DNA of 64,000 nucleotides from Gambelia wislizenii (GCA_030847615.1 JAUMIR010000004.1:104732001-104796000), one strand, 5' to 3'. Positions 22,515 through 34,819 are shown, counted from the stretch's first letter. Translations and numbers: made by a program. Notes: generated from the letters alone by a model not told the origin.

Positions 22515-23170
22515 TTTCACCTTCAGCGTGACCCCGTTCAGGACTGGAGGTTGCAGCCCAACTCCTGGTTTCCGGGCCGCTACCGTGAGCACCTCAGTTT
22601 TGTACGGATTTAATCTCAATCTGTTTTTCCTCATCCAGCCCATTACTGCTTTAAGACAGTCATTAAGAGGAGAGATGCCATTGGAATTCGAGGCCGATGA
22701 TCGGGACAAGGAGAAATAGATCTGGGTGTCATCAGCGTACTGATAACACCCAGCCCCATAACTCCAAATAATCTTACCCAGCGGCTTCATATAGATGTTA
22801 AACAGCATCAGGGACAGGATGGCGCCCTGCAGAACACCACAAGTAAGCTCCTTTCTGCTGGAGCAGCTGTCCCCAAGCCGCACCCTCTGGGACCTGCCCG
22901 AGAGGAAGGACTGGAACCACTGGAGCGCAGTGCCTCCGATTCCTAACCCACTCAGGCGATCCAGGAGAATGCCATGATCTATCGTATCGAAAGCCGCTGA
23001 GAGGTCCAAAAGCACCAACAGGGTCACACTACCCCTGTTGATGCTTAGACGCAGGTCATCGGTTAAGGCAACCATGGCCGTCTCAACTCCAAATCCCGTC
23101 CTAAAGCCAGTTTGAAATGGGTCTAGATAATCAGTTTCATCCAAGACCACTTGGAGTTGAAGAGCAACTG
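22515..23170 (-). pseudogene. L2-type LINE reverse transcriptase fragment
   Basis: An open minus-strand frame of about 220 codons covers the reverse transcriptase palm. In order it shows LDETDYLDPFQTGFRTGFG, LLDLSAAFDTIDHGILLDRL (motif A), GVLQGAILSLMLFNIYMKPL (motif B) and CYQYADDTQIYFSLS, the YADD catalytic motif. A MGWMRKNRLRLNPYKTEVL segment follows. The Asp residues of motifs A and C are kept. The element is truncated on both sides: no endonuclease upstream, and the 3' side runs into a MITE remnant. The frame's apparent start and last 15 or so codons are not native. It is an element fragment lying in FGGY intron 1 and not a host gene. Confidence 0.9.
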
Positions 23171-23373
23171 CATTTGTGAAGCAGTTTGAATCCTGGACTG
23201 GGAAAAGGCCAGGAAGAAATTATGATGGTGATGATAATAACAATAACAATAATAAAGATGATAATATTGCTGCAAGGAAGGCAGATAGCCTTACACCCCC
23301 TGTGTGAAATGGCTTTACCAGTGAGTCTGTGGGGGGGTGAGCAGAGAGGCTGATGACCAGTTCCACTCTCTCT

Positions 23374-23993
23374 GGAGATTTTCACATGGGGCCAAAATGC
23401 CCCGTTACTGCCCCGCTACCTCCTCTCCCGTTCCTGCCACGGAATAACGTAAATCTTTCGCACACTTACCTTAATTCCGCAGCAGGAATGGGCTCCCCCT
23501 CCCCTTGCTGGCCGGCCGTAAATGCAGCCGTCGTAAGGCTGCTTTTACGACCGGCCGTCTGAAACGTTATCACGTTATCACGTGATAACGCCGGACAGTA
23601 AATTTAAAAAATAAAATTCCCCAAACATAAAATCAATTCACCAAGCACAAAAACACTCTTTAAATCACATAATCAAAACAGGGAGGGTAAAATAAAGGGT
23701 TCCACTTACCTGGATGTCCAGATCGTACCAGGAAGTGCTCGGAATGGACCTCCCCTCCGTGGCTGTCATTTCGGAACAGGAACGGGGCTCCTGTTCGCAC
23801 ACCTGTGATTGCGTTATAGCAACGGAACGGGAGGTCTATTCACGATGAAAAATCGTGATTACATTGTTCTGGAACAGTCACGGGAGTAGGGTGGATGCAG
23901 GACAGAATGGGGTCAACGTCGTCCGAAAGGGAAAACCTTTCCTGACCCTGTTCTGTTCCTGCCACGGGTTATATAGCCCGTGTGAAAATCTCC
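23374..23993. repeat. Fold-back element with GGAGATTTTCACA termini
   Basis: GGAGATTTTCACATGGGGC at the left and the reverse complement of GCCCGTGTGAAAATCTCC at the right form inverted termini over about 18 bp. The interior is CG-rich with short inverted words (CGTTATCACGTTATCACGTG; TTCCTGCCACGGAATAACG against CCTGCCACGGGTTAT). Its CpG content is therefore repeat-derived and not a promoter signal. The termini resemble those of 30697-31022. Confidence 0.75.
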
Positions 23994-24044
23994 TCTGTCT
24001 TATCATGTATCCTGTAACATGAGGAAGCAAACATCTTATGGTGG

Positions 24045-24275
24045 AAGTTTTCAAATAAGTAGCCCTGTTAGTCTCTTGCAGCATAAAAAAGAGGAAGGAA
24101 GGGGAAGGGGAAAAAAGAAATGTGGCAGCACCTTCAAGACTAACTGGCTTTTATTTTCACATGAGCTTTGATGGACATAAACCCACTGCTTCAGATGCAA
24201 TACCAAGTGGTATTAAGGCTTCAGGTTTAAAACATATTTATACAGTTGTGAGGGTGGGATAGAATCTAATAGGAT
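24045..24275. repeat. Dispersed sauropsid repeat, class unresolved
   Basis: Words such as AGTAGCCCTGTTAGTCTCTT, GGCAGCACCTTCAAGACTAA and CATAAACCCACTGCTTCAGA belong to a repeat common in reptile and bird DNA. I do not commit to its class. Confidence 0.5.
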
Positions 24276-24319
24276 CCAGAAAGATGCAAATCATGACCCT
24301 TGACTTAAATTTTTAAAGG

Positions 24320-25378
24320 GCTGTGTAAGGTGATATAGGACTTTCAGACCTTTACAGTGGTCAGTTAGTGTTGATATATGAAAGCAATAAATCTGCTTAC
24401 CAAAAGTCACTTTTCCAGGGTTCAAAACTGTCTATGATAAGATTCCTTTTGTTATATGTATAGTAAGTAGCAAGCACTCTTGTATTAGTGGACACATGTC
24501 TGACATTAGAAGTGGCAGTACCCCAAAACTAGTTGCAAAATATTTTGACCTTCCTGGACACACAGTAAGGGGTTTACAGGTTACTGTCCTTGAACAAGGA
24601 ATTACAAAGGAAGACTAGAAAGAGAAACTCTGAACTGAACTATATTCACAAATTCCAATCCATTAACAGAGATATGAACAAAGACAATGGCTTTGTGGCC
24701 CACTACATATATTAATACATTGGAACACCTGTATCACATTAACCGCAAATTTTGGGTTTTGAGCAGGCATTCTGCCCAGAGGGACAGATGGAGGCTGCAT
24801 TATGTTTCTTCTCCTTTTCTGTACTGCACTCAAACCAGTGCTTATGAGGAGAATAAGGCAATAAGAACCACTGCTTGTGGGGATACTGCAAATTAGTGGG
24901 GAGCTTTCTGGTTGTGTTGATGGACGTGCTGTCTTACATGGTGTGTGTGTGTGTTTGTGGTGTGATGCCAAGATGTGTGACATTGATGAGTCCCCCATTG
25001 TTGTGTGCTTACCGTCTCTCTCTGTGTAGACACCATAGAATTATGAGCATTACGGTCTGTGCTGGGTGGTCTTGGGTTGTGTTTCCAGGGGCAAGCTAGG
25101 TATGTTTGTCACCTTTCATGAAATTACAGCAGGAGTGGGTAACTGCTGAGCAGTTGGATACCACATTTCAAGATGGCCACATTTTTGAAAGCCTCATTTT
25201 TCATGTGGGTTTTGTACTTCTTATATTTTTAAAGATAAAAGTATGTAAAATTAGCTAATATATGTAAAAACAGACTCAAAATTAGCTGAAATTAATTCAT
25301 TTTTTTATTAAATAAATTCAGTTCCCACTACTCATTATTAGCAAATAAAATCACCTTGCTCATACTTGAGTATTATTC

Positions 25379-25417
<39 letters not shown>

Positions 25418-26126
25418 CATACCTTAACTATAAACTGAATTTGATTTTAATATGATATTGATAATAATATTGGTCATAAATATTGAACTAAAAGTGATGA
25501 AATTAACTATGATTTGAATGTCCCATTCAGTATAGTGCATTTAGTGGGTTGCTGCCAAATTTGGATTGAAAATCACAATGCCTTTTTTTAAAAAAAAAAC
25601 AAAAAACAAAACACCAAACCATTCTGGGGGACACAGAAAGCGCTTTGATCCATTAGTGGGACATGAGCCACACTTTGCCCACCCATATTTAAAGCTTATG
25701 TGTGCGCATTTCCCCTTGCCTTTCCTGGGCTGAACAACACCAGATATAATCTTTGTAACATCTTCACAGCAACAACACATCTCTCATTCTGATACAATGT
25801 GACTATAGGATTGTTGAATTACAGTGCAATCCCAGCTTGATACTGTGCTGGTTGAAGGGGGTTAGGAATAGTTAGAAACCTCTTGTGATGATTAAAGTGA
25901 CTGTCTGCTATTGGGACCACCCTTATTCCCTCATAATCCCCTTCTGTCAACTAATTTCAGAGATTAGATGGCACAGGGATCTGATGGCATAGCTGCTCTG
26001 TCGACTGAAATTGGTTGGGAGGAGTGTCAAAGAAGGGAAGGAAAAGCAGCAGCTTTGTGTCATGCCAGATCCAGACCTTCCACAGACCAGGCATATGGCC
26101 AGCACAAGTCAAGTTAGGGCCAGGGT
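24320..26126. other. Intronic, mostly unassigned
   Basis: No exon recognised. It holds GT runs at about 24940-24956 and a (TA)n tract at 25384-25413. A possible pair of hAT-like ends (CAGGAGTGGGTAACTG at about 25129; TTTGCCCACCC near 25675) is too weak to call. Confidence 0.4.
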
Positions 26127-26139
26127 AGTCATGAGTCAT

Positions 26140-26316
26140 GGAGCCAGTGTGGCATAGTAGCTTGAATGTTGGACTATGAGTGTAGAGACCAGGATTCGAA
26201 TCGCTGCTCAGCCATGAAAGTCTACTGAGTGACCTTGGGCAAGTCACACATCCTCAGAAAACCCTGTGATAGGTTCTCCTTAGGGTTGCCATAAGTAAAA
26301 AATGATTTGAAGGCAC

Positions 26317-26350
<34 letters not shown>
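26140..26350 (+). mobile_element. Sauria-type SINE with 13-bp target duplication
   Basis: Complete layout: tRNA-like head (GAGCCAGTGTGGCATAGTAG, GGATTCGAATC), CORE-like segment (GTGACCTTGGGCAAGTCACA), Bov-B-like 3' domain, and a long (AAC)n tail at 26321-26350. The flanks AGTCATGAGTCAT (26127-26139) and AGTCATGAATCAT (26351-26363) differ at one base, so the insertion is fairly young. Confidence 0.92.
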
Positions 26351-26444
26351 AGTCATGAATCATTGCCAGCCAAGAGGGGTTTGGAATCAGCACAGTTTTA
26401 GTTGACCTAATGTTGGCTGAGTGAGTTACGATCATGCTGTTAGG

Positions 26445-26525
26445 TTGCAATCCTAAAGTAAGGCAACACTTACCTTAGAGTAAGTCCCATTGAGCTCAGT
26501 CAGTTTTGATTCTGTGTAGACATGC
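26445..26525. repeat. Short palindromic 'AGTAAGTCCCATTGA' repeat
   Basis: GGTTGCAATCCTAAAGTAAG, then AGAGTAAGTCCCATTGAGCT, then GTGTAGACATGC. Related 80-bp copies occur at about 27571-27655, 27780-27860, 34070-34157, 35076-35157, 45815-45895 and 47450-47535, in both orientations, often ending in TAGGATTG. Confidence 0.55.
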
Positions 26526-26529
26526 TTAT

Positions 26530-26800
26530 ATACCTCCTTGGATGTTGCGAACATCTTCTGAGGTCCTCTGGATGCCTCTGCCTAAAGAAGTGTGGTGGTT
26601 GACTAGTAGACTAGAGGGAGGGCCTTTTCAGTGATGGCACCCACTTTTGGAATGCCTTTCCCAGGAGGCTACCTAGATGCCTCCCTTATAGTCTTTTTGG
26701 TGCCAATTAGAAACCTTTTTATGTTCTAAAGCAGAACATTTTAATGCTTTTTTTTACAGTGAATTACCAAGAAACTGTACTTTAAAGAAAGAAAAATTAA
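26530..26800 (+). mobile_element. LINE C-terminal fragment (CR1/L2 group)
   Basis: Translated on the + strand, GGAGGGCCTTTTCAGTGATG and onwards gives GRAFSVMAPTFGMPFP, matching the conserved 'RAFS.xAPxLWNxLP' C-terminus of CR1/L2-type LINEs. It is diverged and lacks the upstream enzyme domains. Confidence 0.65.
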
Positions 26801-26809
26801 GAGCTATGT

Positions 26810-28570
26810 AAGTTAAGAACAATTAAAAAAAACTGGCCTGGTGTTAGCGCTGGTTACTTGTAAATAGACATGACAGGAACTTTTAGAAGTAATTTATAAT
26901 TGCAGATTTATCAAACATCTAAATAAATGTTTAAGTTTGAAATGACAAATTACTTATGGCGGTCCTTATTTACATTTATGATTCAAGGGTGAACAAACAC
27001 TGTCCATTAAACTTCATAAGCCAGTTGCTGGAACATTCTCACCACAGGGCTAAAAATATCTGCAAAAGCGTGGTTTACTGCATATTTAAAAATTGATTTA
27101 ATTGTTGAATTTACTGTTGGCCTAGGTTTTCCAATCTCTGCCACAAATAATTATAGACACTTGGCTTAGGTGTTGGTTTGATAGGATGGGTTTGCTGGGA
27201 AATGCACTGGATTACAGCCAGTATGCAAATTTTGATGTTCTCTTACTTTGTAGACTCCTATACAGAAAGTGAATCATTTTGTAGAAGACTTTGCTAATGA
27301 AGCTGAGTGGCCAAATTAATCCCTGATGTGACTGAAATCTCCTTAGTGAGTGTGCCTGCTGCTGCCCACAGTATTGTCCTCCTGACATCCATGGGTTGTG
27401 GGGTGATGATGTTGATGATGATGGGATTTATTTATATCTTGCCTTTTCCCCAAAACCAAGACTCAAGGCAAAAGGGAAGAGATCTAGAACATGAACTGTT
27501 CCTTGTTGATAGAAAATGACAAATCCTACTTAATCTGCTATGGCTTTTACATTATTTGTCACTGATTCAGGCTGCAGTTCTAAACACTCGTGTCATTAAA
27601 TTCCATTTAACTTACTTCTGACATGTATGCAACATGTGTAGGATTGCACTATATTAGGACATGTATAGATAGGATTGCACATTAAGACCATTCTGGAAGG
27701 GGGAATTGCTGTTCGTCTAATGGAAGTTGGAGCTTTTTATTGGTATTAAGAAAAAGTTGGATTTACAGTTTCATCGAACACATAGCCACTTAGAACTAAT
27801 TCCCATTGGGTTCATTGGGGCTTATTGTACCATAGGCGAGTGTAGGATTGTAACACTTGCCTACCTGTGGTGTTGCAAACCCTGTTTAATTTAATGGCAC
27901 CTACATTTGAGTGACAATGTGTAGATTGGTACTACTAATTAGTTAAACCCATAGGGGTTATTCCATCAGTGGAAACCTTTTAATCCATTAGAAGGATACA
28001 GCCATAGGAAGGTGATTTGGCAACTTTTCAGCTTCCTTTGCAATCCCCAGCACCATTTCCCTTACTATTCCAGCAGGTCTCCTCAGCCATCTTTCAGAGG
28101 GCTGAAAGGCATACAATTGAAGTGCCAAGGATTTTGGAAGCTAGTGGAAAAACCCAGCAGCCTTCCTGAGGGTGTTCAAGCATTAATCCTCTGTTTACAC
28201 TGGGAATCATATCCAGAGCTTCAGTATTATCACAGCATGTTTGCAGTAAGATTGTTGACTATTCTTTTAAGGTGCCTAAAAATTTTTCTGGGACCACTTG
28301 AACACAATTGGTGGTAAGCTGATTAGCTTTCCCTCTTCTTATTTTGTATTCTAATCAGGATTCAAGTCTTCCACTGGTTGTGGGGCTGAAGCCAAAATGG
28401 CACCATGTATGCATAAGAGAGATAATTGAGGTTTGCCTGATGAACCCTACAACATGCTAAAGGGGTTTTTAAAGTGTCCCAAGTAGGCAAACAATAACTC
28501 AGTAGCATGAAATGTTGAGTTTGAGAGGTGAGGGGTCAAGAACAGAGTGTCTAGAAAGAGAGGAAATGGC
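26810..28570. other. Intronic, nothing assigned
   Basis: Two of the short AGTAAGTCCCATTGA-type repeats lie here (about 27571-27655 and 27780-27860). No exon or larger element recognised. Confidence 0.45.
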
Positions 28571-29869
28571 ATATACGAGGTCTGCCTATTACGTGATGAG
28601 ATTGATACAATAACCCATCTTTATTTATATGTACTACAAGTCTAATGGTTGTCTCCTTCAATATACTTCCCATTCACACTCACACACTGATTCAGTCTTG
28701 TCTTCCACTGGTCAAAGACATGGAGCAGATCAGTTTTTGTCAGCTGTTTCAACACATCTGCCGTTTTCTTCTTTACTGCATCAATTTATTCAAAACATGT
28801 TCCTTTAAGCTCCAATTTCACTTTAGGGAAAAGAAGAATGTCACATGGTGCCAAATCTGGTGAATATGGAGGATGTTGAAGTGTAGGAATGCATTTATCA
28901 GCCCAAAACTGCTTCATAGAAAGTGCTGTGTAAGCAAGTGCATTGTCTTGATGAAGAATGAAACCATTTTTCCACAGTTCTGGCCTTTTTTTCTTACTCT
29001 TTCTCTCAGCTTTGTCAAAACTTCCTTATAATAATGCTGGTTCACTGTTCTGCCTTCTGGAACCCATTCTGCCAAAATTACACCCTTGATGTAAAAAAAA
29101 AAACCCCAATGAGCATGGCTTTGAATGTGGACTTGCTTTTATGTTCTTTTTTCATTCTTGGTGATGGTGCATCACCAAGTGCATTGACTTCCATTTTGTC
29201 TCAGGATCATATTGGAAGATCCAGATTTCATCACAAGTGACGATTTTTTGAAAAAGGTTTGGGTTTGCTTCAAGTTGCTGCAGAATGTCAGCACAAATTT
29301 CCTTGTGGCACTCTTTTTGCTCTGGTGTGAGAACCCTAGGGACCATCTTGGCATAAACTCTTTTCTTATGTTGAGACTCTCATGCAAAATTTTCCATGCA
29401 GTATCTTTGTCAATGTTCACAGCTTCAGCTATCATTTGAACACTGATTGGAGGTCTTCTTGAACAATCTGGTTGATTTTTTCTACAGTTTCTTCAGTTTT
29501 TGGAAGAGGAAGGTTGTCCAGGGTGTTCATTGTCTTCCACATCCTCATGTCCTTCTCTGAATCTTTTGTGCCACTCAAATACAGGAGCACGAGACATGCA
29601 GTGTTTCCTATAGGCCTCAGTAAGCATTTGAAAAGATTCTGTTGGTGTATTGTTCAATTTTACTAACATTTTCAAACTGACACAATACTGGACTTTTAAA
29701 CTTAGCATTTTTCCAACACACAACAGACAACACAGCTGCTTTAAATGATGACTGACAATTAACTGAATGGTGGAAAGTATTGATGTTTATCATACAGGTT
29801 CAGACATGTTCAAGGTCACCAATCAAGTGTTTACAATCAGTTCTCCCTGATTTTGTTTGAAAGGTAGAA

Positions 29870-30468
29870 ACACAGTCTCAGTTATAGTGCTATTATTCCA
29901 CTGTTATAGTGCTATTATTCCACTTCAACTGCTATGGCCGCTTCCTGTGGAATTATGGGCTTCGTAGTTTAGTGAGGCCTAAGAGTTCTCTGGCTGAGAG
30001 TTCTAAATGCTTCTCTCTAAACTGCAAATCCCAGGATTCCACAGGTGGCAGCCATAGCAGTTAAAGTGGAATACAGTCATCCCTTCACATTCGTGGGGGT
30101 TAGGGGCAGACAACCCCCGCGAATGTGAAAAAAACACGAATAAGAAATGAGCCTGGAAGGGAGTGGGGTGTAGCACGAGCGCGCCAGCTGGTTCCCACCC
30201 CCTTCCCAAGGCAGCGAGGAGATTCCTGAGAAGCCCCTGGCTGCCTTGGGAAGGGAGTGGGGTGTAGCGCAAGCACGCCAGCTGGGTCTTACCCCTCCTT
30301 CCCAAGGCAGTGAGGAGCTTCCTAAGAAGCCCCTTGCTGCCTTGGGAAGGGAGTGGGGTGTTGAGCAGGGGGGGGGCGCAGGCAGCTGTTGATAAAAACA
30401 GCGAATGTGAAAGTCGCAAATGTGGAGGGGCAACTGTCACAGCTCTAGAACAGTATAATGTGATAATC
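29870..30468. repeat. Palindromic MITE, family A, inside the mariner
   Basis: The left half (CTCAGTTATAGTGCTATTAT, with a 22-bp word repeated in tandem) pairs with a right half that is interrupted after GCAGTTAAAGTGGAATA and continues after 30436 as CACAGCTCTAGAACAGTA. Reading across the gap matches the right end of the 20113-20325 copy. The MITE therefore entered the mariner first and was later hit by a second element. Confidence 0.7.
30074..30436. mobile_element. Tigger-like MITE, third nesting level
   Basis: CAGTCATCCCTTCACATTCG at the left and the reverse complement of TGTGGAGGGGCAACTG at the right are inverted termini, preceded by TA (30072-30073). The interior repeats a unit of about 100 bp twice (AAGGGAGTGGGGTGTAGC, then CCCAAGGCAGCGAGGAG). 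The termini match the left end at 62536. Confidence 0.8.
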
Positions 30469-30696
30469 TCCGTTGTTTAATAGACAGACCTCATAGATGT
30501 GCAAAAAGTGTAGAATGAACTCTCTCATTGTCTGAATAGGTCACCTTCTGGTTTTTGCTTTAGGTGTTCTAAAATGTTCTCTCAGATTGAACTGAGAGAT
30601 GCCTATAGACATTAATAGAGAAATCAGTGATTGCAGTGGAGCTGGACTTGGTCATATGTGTCCACTAGACGTCCTTACCAATGCCCCCTCAAAGTA

Positions 30697-31022
30697 AGAT
30701 TTTCAGACAGGGAAATTATTCCCCGGGGAGAGCGGGACAGAACTGTTTCTGTCCAGGAAGCAGCGCCGCATTTCGCACACCCACTTCCCTCTCCCGATCT
30801 CCTGCCATCCTGACGATGTCCTTGTTCTATTTCCCTGCTGGTCCCTTCTGCAATATTTTATTAACGAGAGTTCATCGTTAATAAACAGAAATAGAACAAG
30901 GACAGCGTCAGGATAACAGAAGATTGGGAGAGGGAAGTGGGTGTGCAAAACGCGGTGCTGCTTCCAGGACTTCCAATTCTGTCCCGATCTCCCTGGGGAA
31001 TAATTTCCCCATCTGAAAATCT
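30697..31022. repeat. Fold-back element with GATTTTCAGA termini
   Basis: AGATTTTCAGACAGGGAAAT and the inverse of ATTTCCCCATCTGAAAATCT pair at the ends. The arms continue to pair inward (GGGAGAGGGAAGTGGGTGTG against CACACCCACTTCCCTCTCCC) and meet around TTAACGAGAGTTCATCGTTA. A hairpin of about 326 bp with no coding capacity. Confidence 0.8.
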
Positions 31023-31089
31023 CCTAAGACTCAAAAAAGACAAACTAAAATAGAGAAGTCTCTGGCTTTCTCTGGCTTTTCTTCACAAA

Positions 31090-31675
31090 CGAAGATTCAG
31101 GAAGGATTCATCCCGCACTTTCTGCAAGTGCGCTGATGACTGAACAGGCCAATCCGAGATAAACAAGTCCGGTTGCAGAAAGCACAGCAGAAGGTCTCCT
31201 TGGGTGATGATTCCAGGTTGTGATTCTTTCTACGTTGTCATTTCTCTTCCATACTTGTTCGGTGTGAGCTCTCAAATAAGGCTGCAGCATTGTGGATAGT
31301 GCATCTCCAAGCCTTCCAATGTGAGGCCAGGGTGGACCGTTGTTGGTGATCAATTTGGCTGAGCCTGAGATGTTGTTTCAGGGAGTCCTTGTATATCCTG
31401 ACCCATGGTGAGTTCACTGTAGAGTACTATTTTTGGGAGGCGATGGTCCTCCATCCTAGAAATGTGCCCTGCCCAGCGCAGCCGTGTTCTCAATATTATG
31501 GTCTCAATGCTGGTGATCCCTGCTTGCTCAAGGACAGCAACATTCGTCACATAGTCAGTTCAGTGTATATTTAGGATTGTGCGTAGACAGCACTGATGAA
31601 AGCGTTCAAGGAGTCGTAAGTGTTGGCGATAGGTGACCCATGTTTCAGATCCGTAAAGGTCTGTAAAATAGAGAA
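31090..31675 (-). mobile_element. Non-LTR retrotransposon C-terminal fragment
   Basis: On the minus strand one frame runs almost throughout. It has [20 protein letters not shown] near the start, then VLEQAGITSIETIILRTRLR and WAGHISRMEDHRLPKIVLY. A following frame includes LGLACSVISALAESAG. The RLRWAGH.xRM..xRLPK motif is typical of the post-RT region of several LINE clades (R4/Dong or RTE-like). I cannot settle which. It has stops and no RT domain. Confidence 0.7.
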
Positions 31676-31679
31676 GTAC

Positions 31680-33320
31680 CTCCACTTATATGGGGCAGTG
31701 AAGACTTAGCATGCTTACTGGGAATGGAATTGTGACAGTGGGCACACACAATACTGAGGGTGATCCTTTTGTAAATATTCCAGTTTCTCTGAACTTAATC
31801 CATATTTTTACAATTTATTTCTTGGTGTGCTTGTGTTTTGTAACTTGTGGTCCCATGAGAGACTGACATCCAGATTTGCATAATGGTTGTAGTTAACACT
31901 GATCTTTAAATTATAGATTCCCTTCCCTTTCAGAGACACAGAATAAGCAAAGGTAGCTGATAACAGTGACCTAAAGTACATGGGGATGGTCTGGAAAAGA
32001 AGTAGGTAGGAGAGGAAGGACCTGTCTTATAATGCTCTCCCTCTTGTAGGCTAGACTTAGAATAGTGGAGTTTATGTAGTTGGCCCAAGAGTATCCAACA
32101 ACAACAACAACAACAACTTCTTACCTGCCTCTCCCCATGGATCAGGGTGGGGAATTAGGCTTTTAAATTAAGAAATGCAAAAGAAATCAAGACTTGATTG
32201 ATATTGTGCATGAAGCAGTTGTGAATCTCCTTTCACCTGGACAAGAAATTCTCCTGTATTGCTGTCTGTGTGTCATTCACATGCCATTATCTAGCTTATT
32301 GAACTGTTCGCTCATCAACATTTCTTTTAGATCTTGAATCAGGATCCCTTGATCTTCACATGAATAGTTAATTCTGCTTCAACTGTTTCAAATTCTTATT
32401 CATCCTATGAATTAGAATCAACAAATGAGAGGTTTTAAGAGAATTATGGGGCTGTTATCCTTGACTACGAACATGTAAACAAGTGTCTTTACATTTCTAA
32501 CTCTGTTCAAATAATCTGACAAACTGATTAACTTAGAAGTTTGTGCATTATTTATTGAGTGCCTGAATTAGTCCATGCATGCTTGAGTGTTCAGTTTTAG
32601 AATGAAGCTAAATGTCAATCTTACATAATTTATTGCTTTCATTACTTCAGAATTATCAGCTGTAACTACTTTGGAGTTTGTTGCTTGGATTTTGATTTTT
32701 GCTGATGCTTGTCATGATGACAACTTGTTTCTTCCTAAGTGAGATTTTTGCTTAGCTAGAGGTAAAAAAACAAATGAGTTCAAAACTTAATTGCTTTTCA
32801 GGTTTGTCTATGGGTAGGGAAAATTAAAGTGATGTGATCCAATTCTGCTTGGTCATGAAGCATCCCAAGGTTACCTGGATGACCTTGGGACCAGGATGCA
32901 CTTGCCACACAAGGAAAATTTTGAGGGTAAAATGAGGGGTGGGTGGGTGGAAATCTGTGTACCTGAACTCCTTGGAAACAAAAGGCATTTACCACATGCT
33001 AAAGTTATTTGCCACATGTAGCTCTGTTGATCATCAATATGCCATGTTATCATGAAGGAACGCAACTTTATGTGATTGTAATATCAGCAAGTACTGCAGA
33101 ATGTCTATTGAACAGAGAGTTCTTTAAAGTAAAAAAATTAAGTCATTGCACCCAAAGGACTGAAGTATGGTACTTTTGGTACATTGTATTAGGCTTTTCC
33201 TGTTGGGGCTGTTTTAAGAATCCAGATTCATGTCAGTATATATTTAGATACTTAAATCTCAGTGATACTTGTGAATATGTAGAGATATGTCATGTTGATT
33301 CTGCTCAAGAGAAACTTCTT
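31680..33320. other. Intronic, nothing assigned
   Basis: Contains a (CAA)n tract at about 32096-32117. No exon or larger repeat recognised. Confidence 0.45.
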
Positions 33321-33330
33321 TCAGCTGATG

Positions 33331-33549
33331 ATGGTTATGTGACTTCAAGTCATTCCTGACTTATGGTGATGCTATGGAATCTATCACAGGATTTTCATGT
33401 CAAGATTTTTTCAGCACGGGGGGTGCCTTTGCCTCTCCCCAAGACTGAGAGAGTGTGACTTGCTAAGGTTACCGAGTGGGTTTCCATGGCTGAGCAGAGA
33501 TTTGAACCCTGATCTCCAGGAGTGTAGTCCAACACTTAAGCCACTGCAC
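33331..33549 (-). mobile_element. Sauria-type SINE with short target duplication
   Basis: Minus-strand SINE: head near 33549 (GGTGCAGTGGCTTAAGTG), GGGTTCAAATCTC, CORE-like middle, and Bov-B-like tail (ATCACCATAAGTCAGGAATG). Flanks CAGCTGATG (33322-33330) and CAGCTGATG (33550-33558) are identical 9-mers. Confidence 0.88.
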
Positions 33550-33791
33550 CAGCTGATGGATTTGCAGGTTTACTGAATGGCAACTGGTTTGATTTGCATC
33601 TAACTATTCCAAATAAAACTGAAATGGATTCTTTTTTTAAAAAAAGAAGCATGTCTCTCATCCAACCATAAAATATATGCCACCTTTGAGCTGCCTCCAG
33701 AGATCAAGGAGGGCACAGAATGTTCCTGCTTTTGACAGTTTCTCTTATGTAAACCTGTCTTAATTAATGCATGTGCATCAACTCAGACTGT

Positions 33792-33982
33792 TACTATACT
33801 GCAGAAATAATGCAGTTTAACTGCCATGGCTCAATGCTATGGAATTCTGGAATTTGTAGTTTTGTGAGATATTTAGCCTTCCCTATCAGAGAACTCTGGT
33901 GCCACAAGAAACTACAAATTGCATAGGAGGAGCAATGATAGTTAAAGCAGTGTCAAACCACATTATTTTCTGCAGTGTGTCA
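33792..33982. repeat. Palindromic MITE-like repeat, TACTGCAGAAATAATG type
   Basis: ATACTGCAGAAATAATGCAG at the left and the inverse of CATTATTTTCTGCAGTGTGT at the right. The arms CTATGGAATTCTGGAATTTG and AACTACAAATTGC face each other. About 190 bp, non-coding. Confidence 0.75.
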
Positions 33983-33989
33983 GCAGCCT

Positions 33990-34819
33990 CTGTTTTTATA
34001 GAAGTCTTATGTATAAGGATAATACTAGGAAGAATGTGGTGATTATTTGATACTAGAAATCTCTAATGGTGCAATCCTATGTGTGTTTCTTCAAAAGCAG
34101 ATCACACTGAATTAAGTGATGTTTATATCTCAGTAGGAATGCATAGGATTATAGCCTGAAAATATTTAAAAATATCCCTAGATATTTTGAGTGGATGAGA
34201 GATTTAAATTTCAGAATTGTGCTCTTGGCTTTCTATTTTGTTTGGTTGCATTAGCACTTGTGTTTTTTTCCTCTTTGTTTTCCATCTACTTTGGTTTACT
34301 AATTTAGCTAATGAATGTTGTGTTTTGTTTTATACCCGCATTCAGAAGTAAGCAACAGTTGAGCCTAATTGTCACATATGAAAAGAGAAGGGTGGGGATC
34401 TCATATTTGTGACAGTGGATTAAATACTGTACAACAGTTTTATGAGCCATTGTTCTACTGTGCCTGCAAATGCCTTGGAAATGTAATGTATCAACTTTAT
34501 GGTTACAATGAAATAATGCTTGTAAATTTAACCAGCTTTGAAGACAATAATCTTGAAAAAAATCATTTTTATCACATAATCTTTCCATTTAGGTAAATGA
34601 GAACACAGTAGAGAGCTTTCCAGTGGATTTGCTTCCAAGACATTGTTGTCTATGAAAGAGCTATTGGATCTTCATCCAAATATCTAACCATAACTTTCAA
34701 TGTAAATACTGTGTGTTATGTTGGATTATTAATTAACTTCCTCCTGTTCCTGGTATTACTGGAAAGGTTGTGATTCTTCTCTTTTTTTTTGCTATCAAGT
34801 AAATAAAACAAAAACTTAA

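Larger units (their letters stand above)
28576..30493 (-). mobile_element. Mariner transposon, inactive, with two nested insertions
   Basis: Terminal inverted repeats CGAGGTCTGCCTATTACG (left) and the reverse complement of AATAGACAGACCTCA (right) are flanked by TA on both sides. The minus-strand transposase is broken by frameshifts. Visible parts are an N-terminal helix-turn-helix region (29723-29493, APVFEWHKRFREGHEDVEDN), a middle region with VTCDEIWIFQYDPETKW holding the first catalytic Asp (29346-29152), and two further catalytic positions. These are FILHQDNALAYTAL (Asp codon 28945-28947) and YSPDLAPCDILLFPK (Asp codon 28840-28842). They lie 34 residues apart, giving the D,D34D signature of mariner. 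The 5' leader is split by a MITE at 29870-30468, itself split by a Tigger-like element. Confidence 0.92.
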
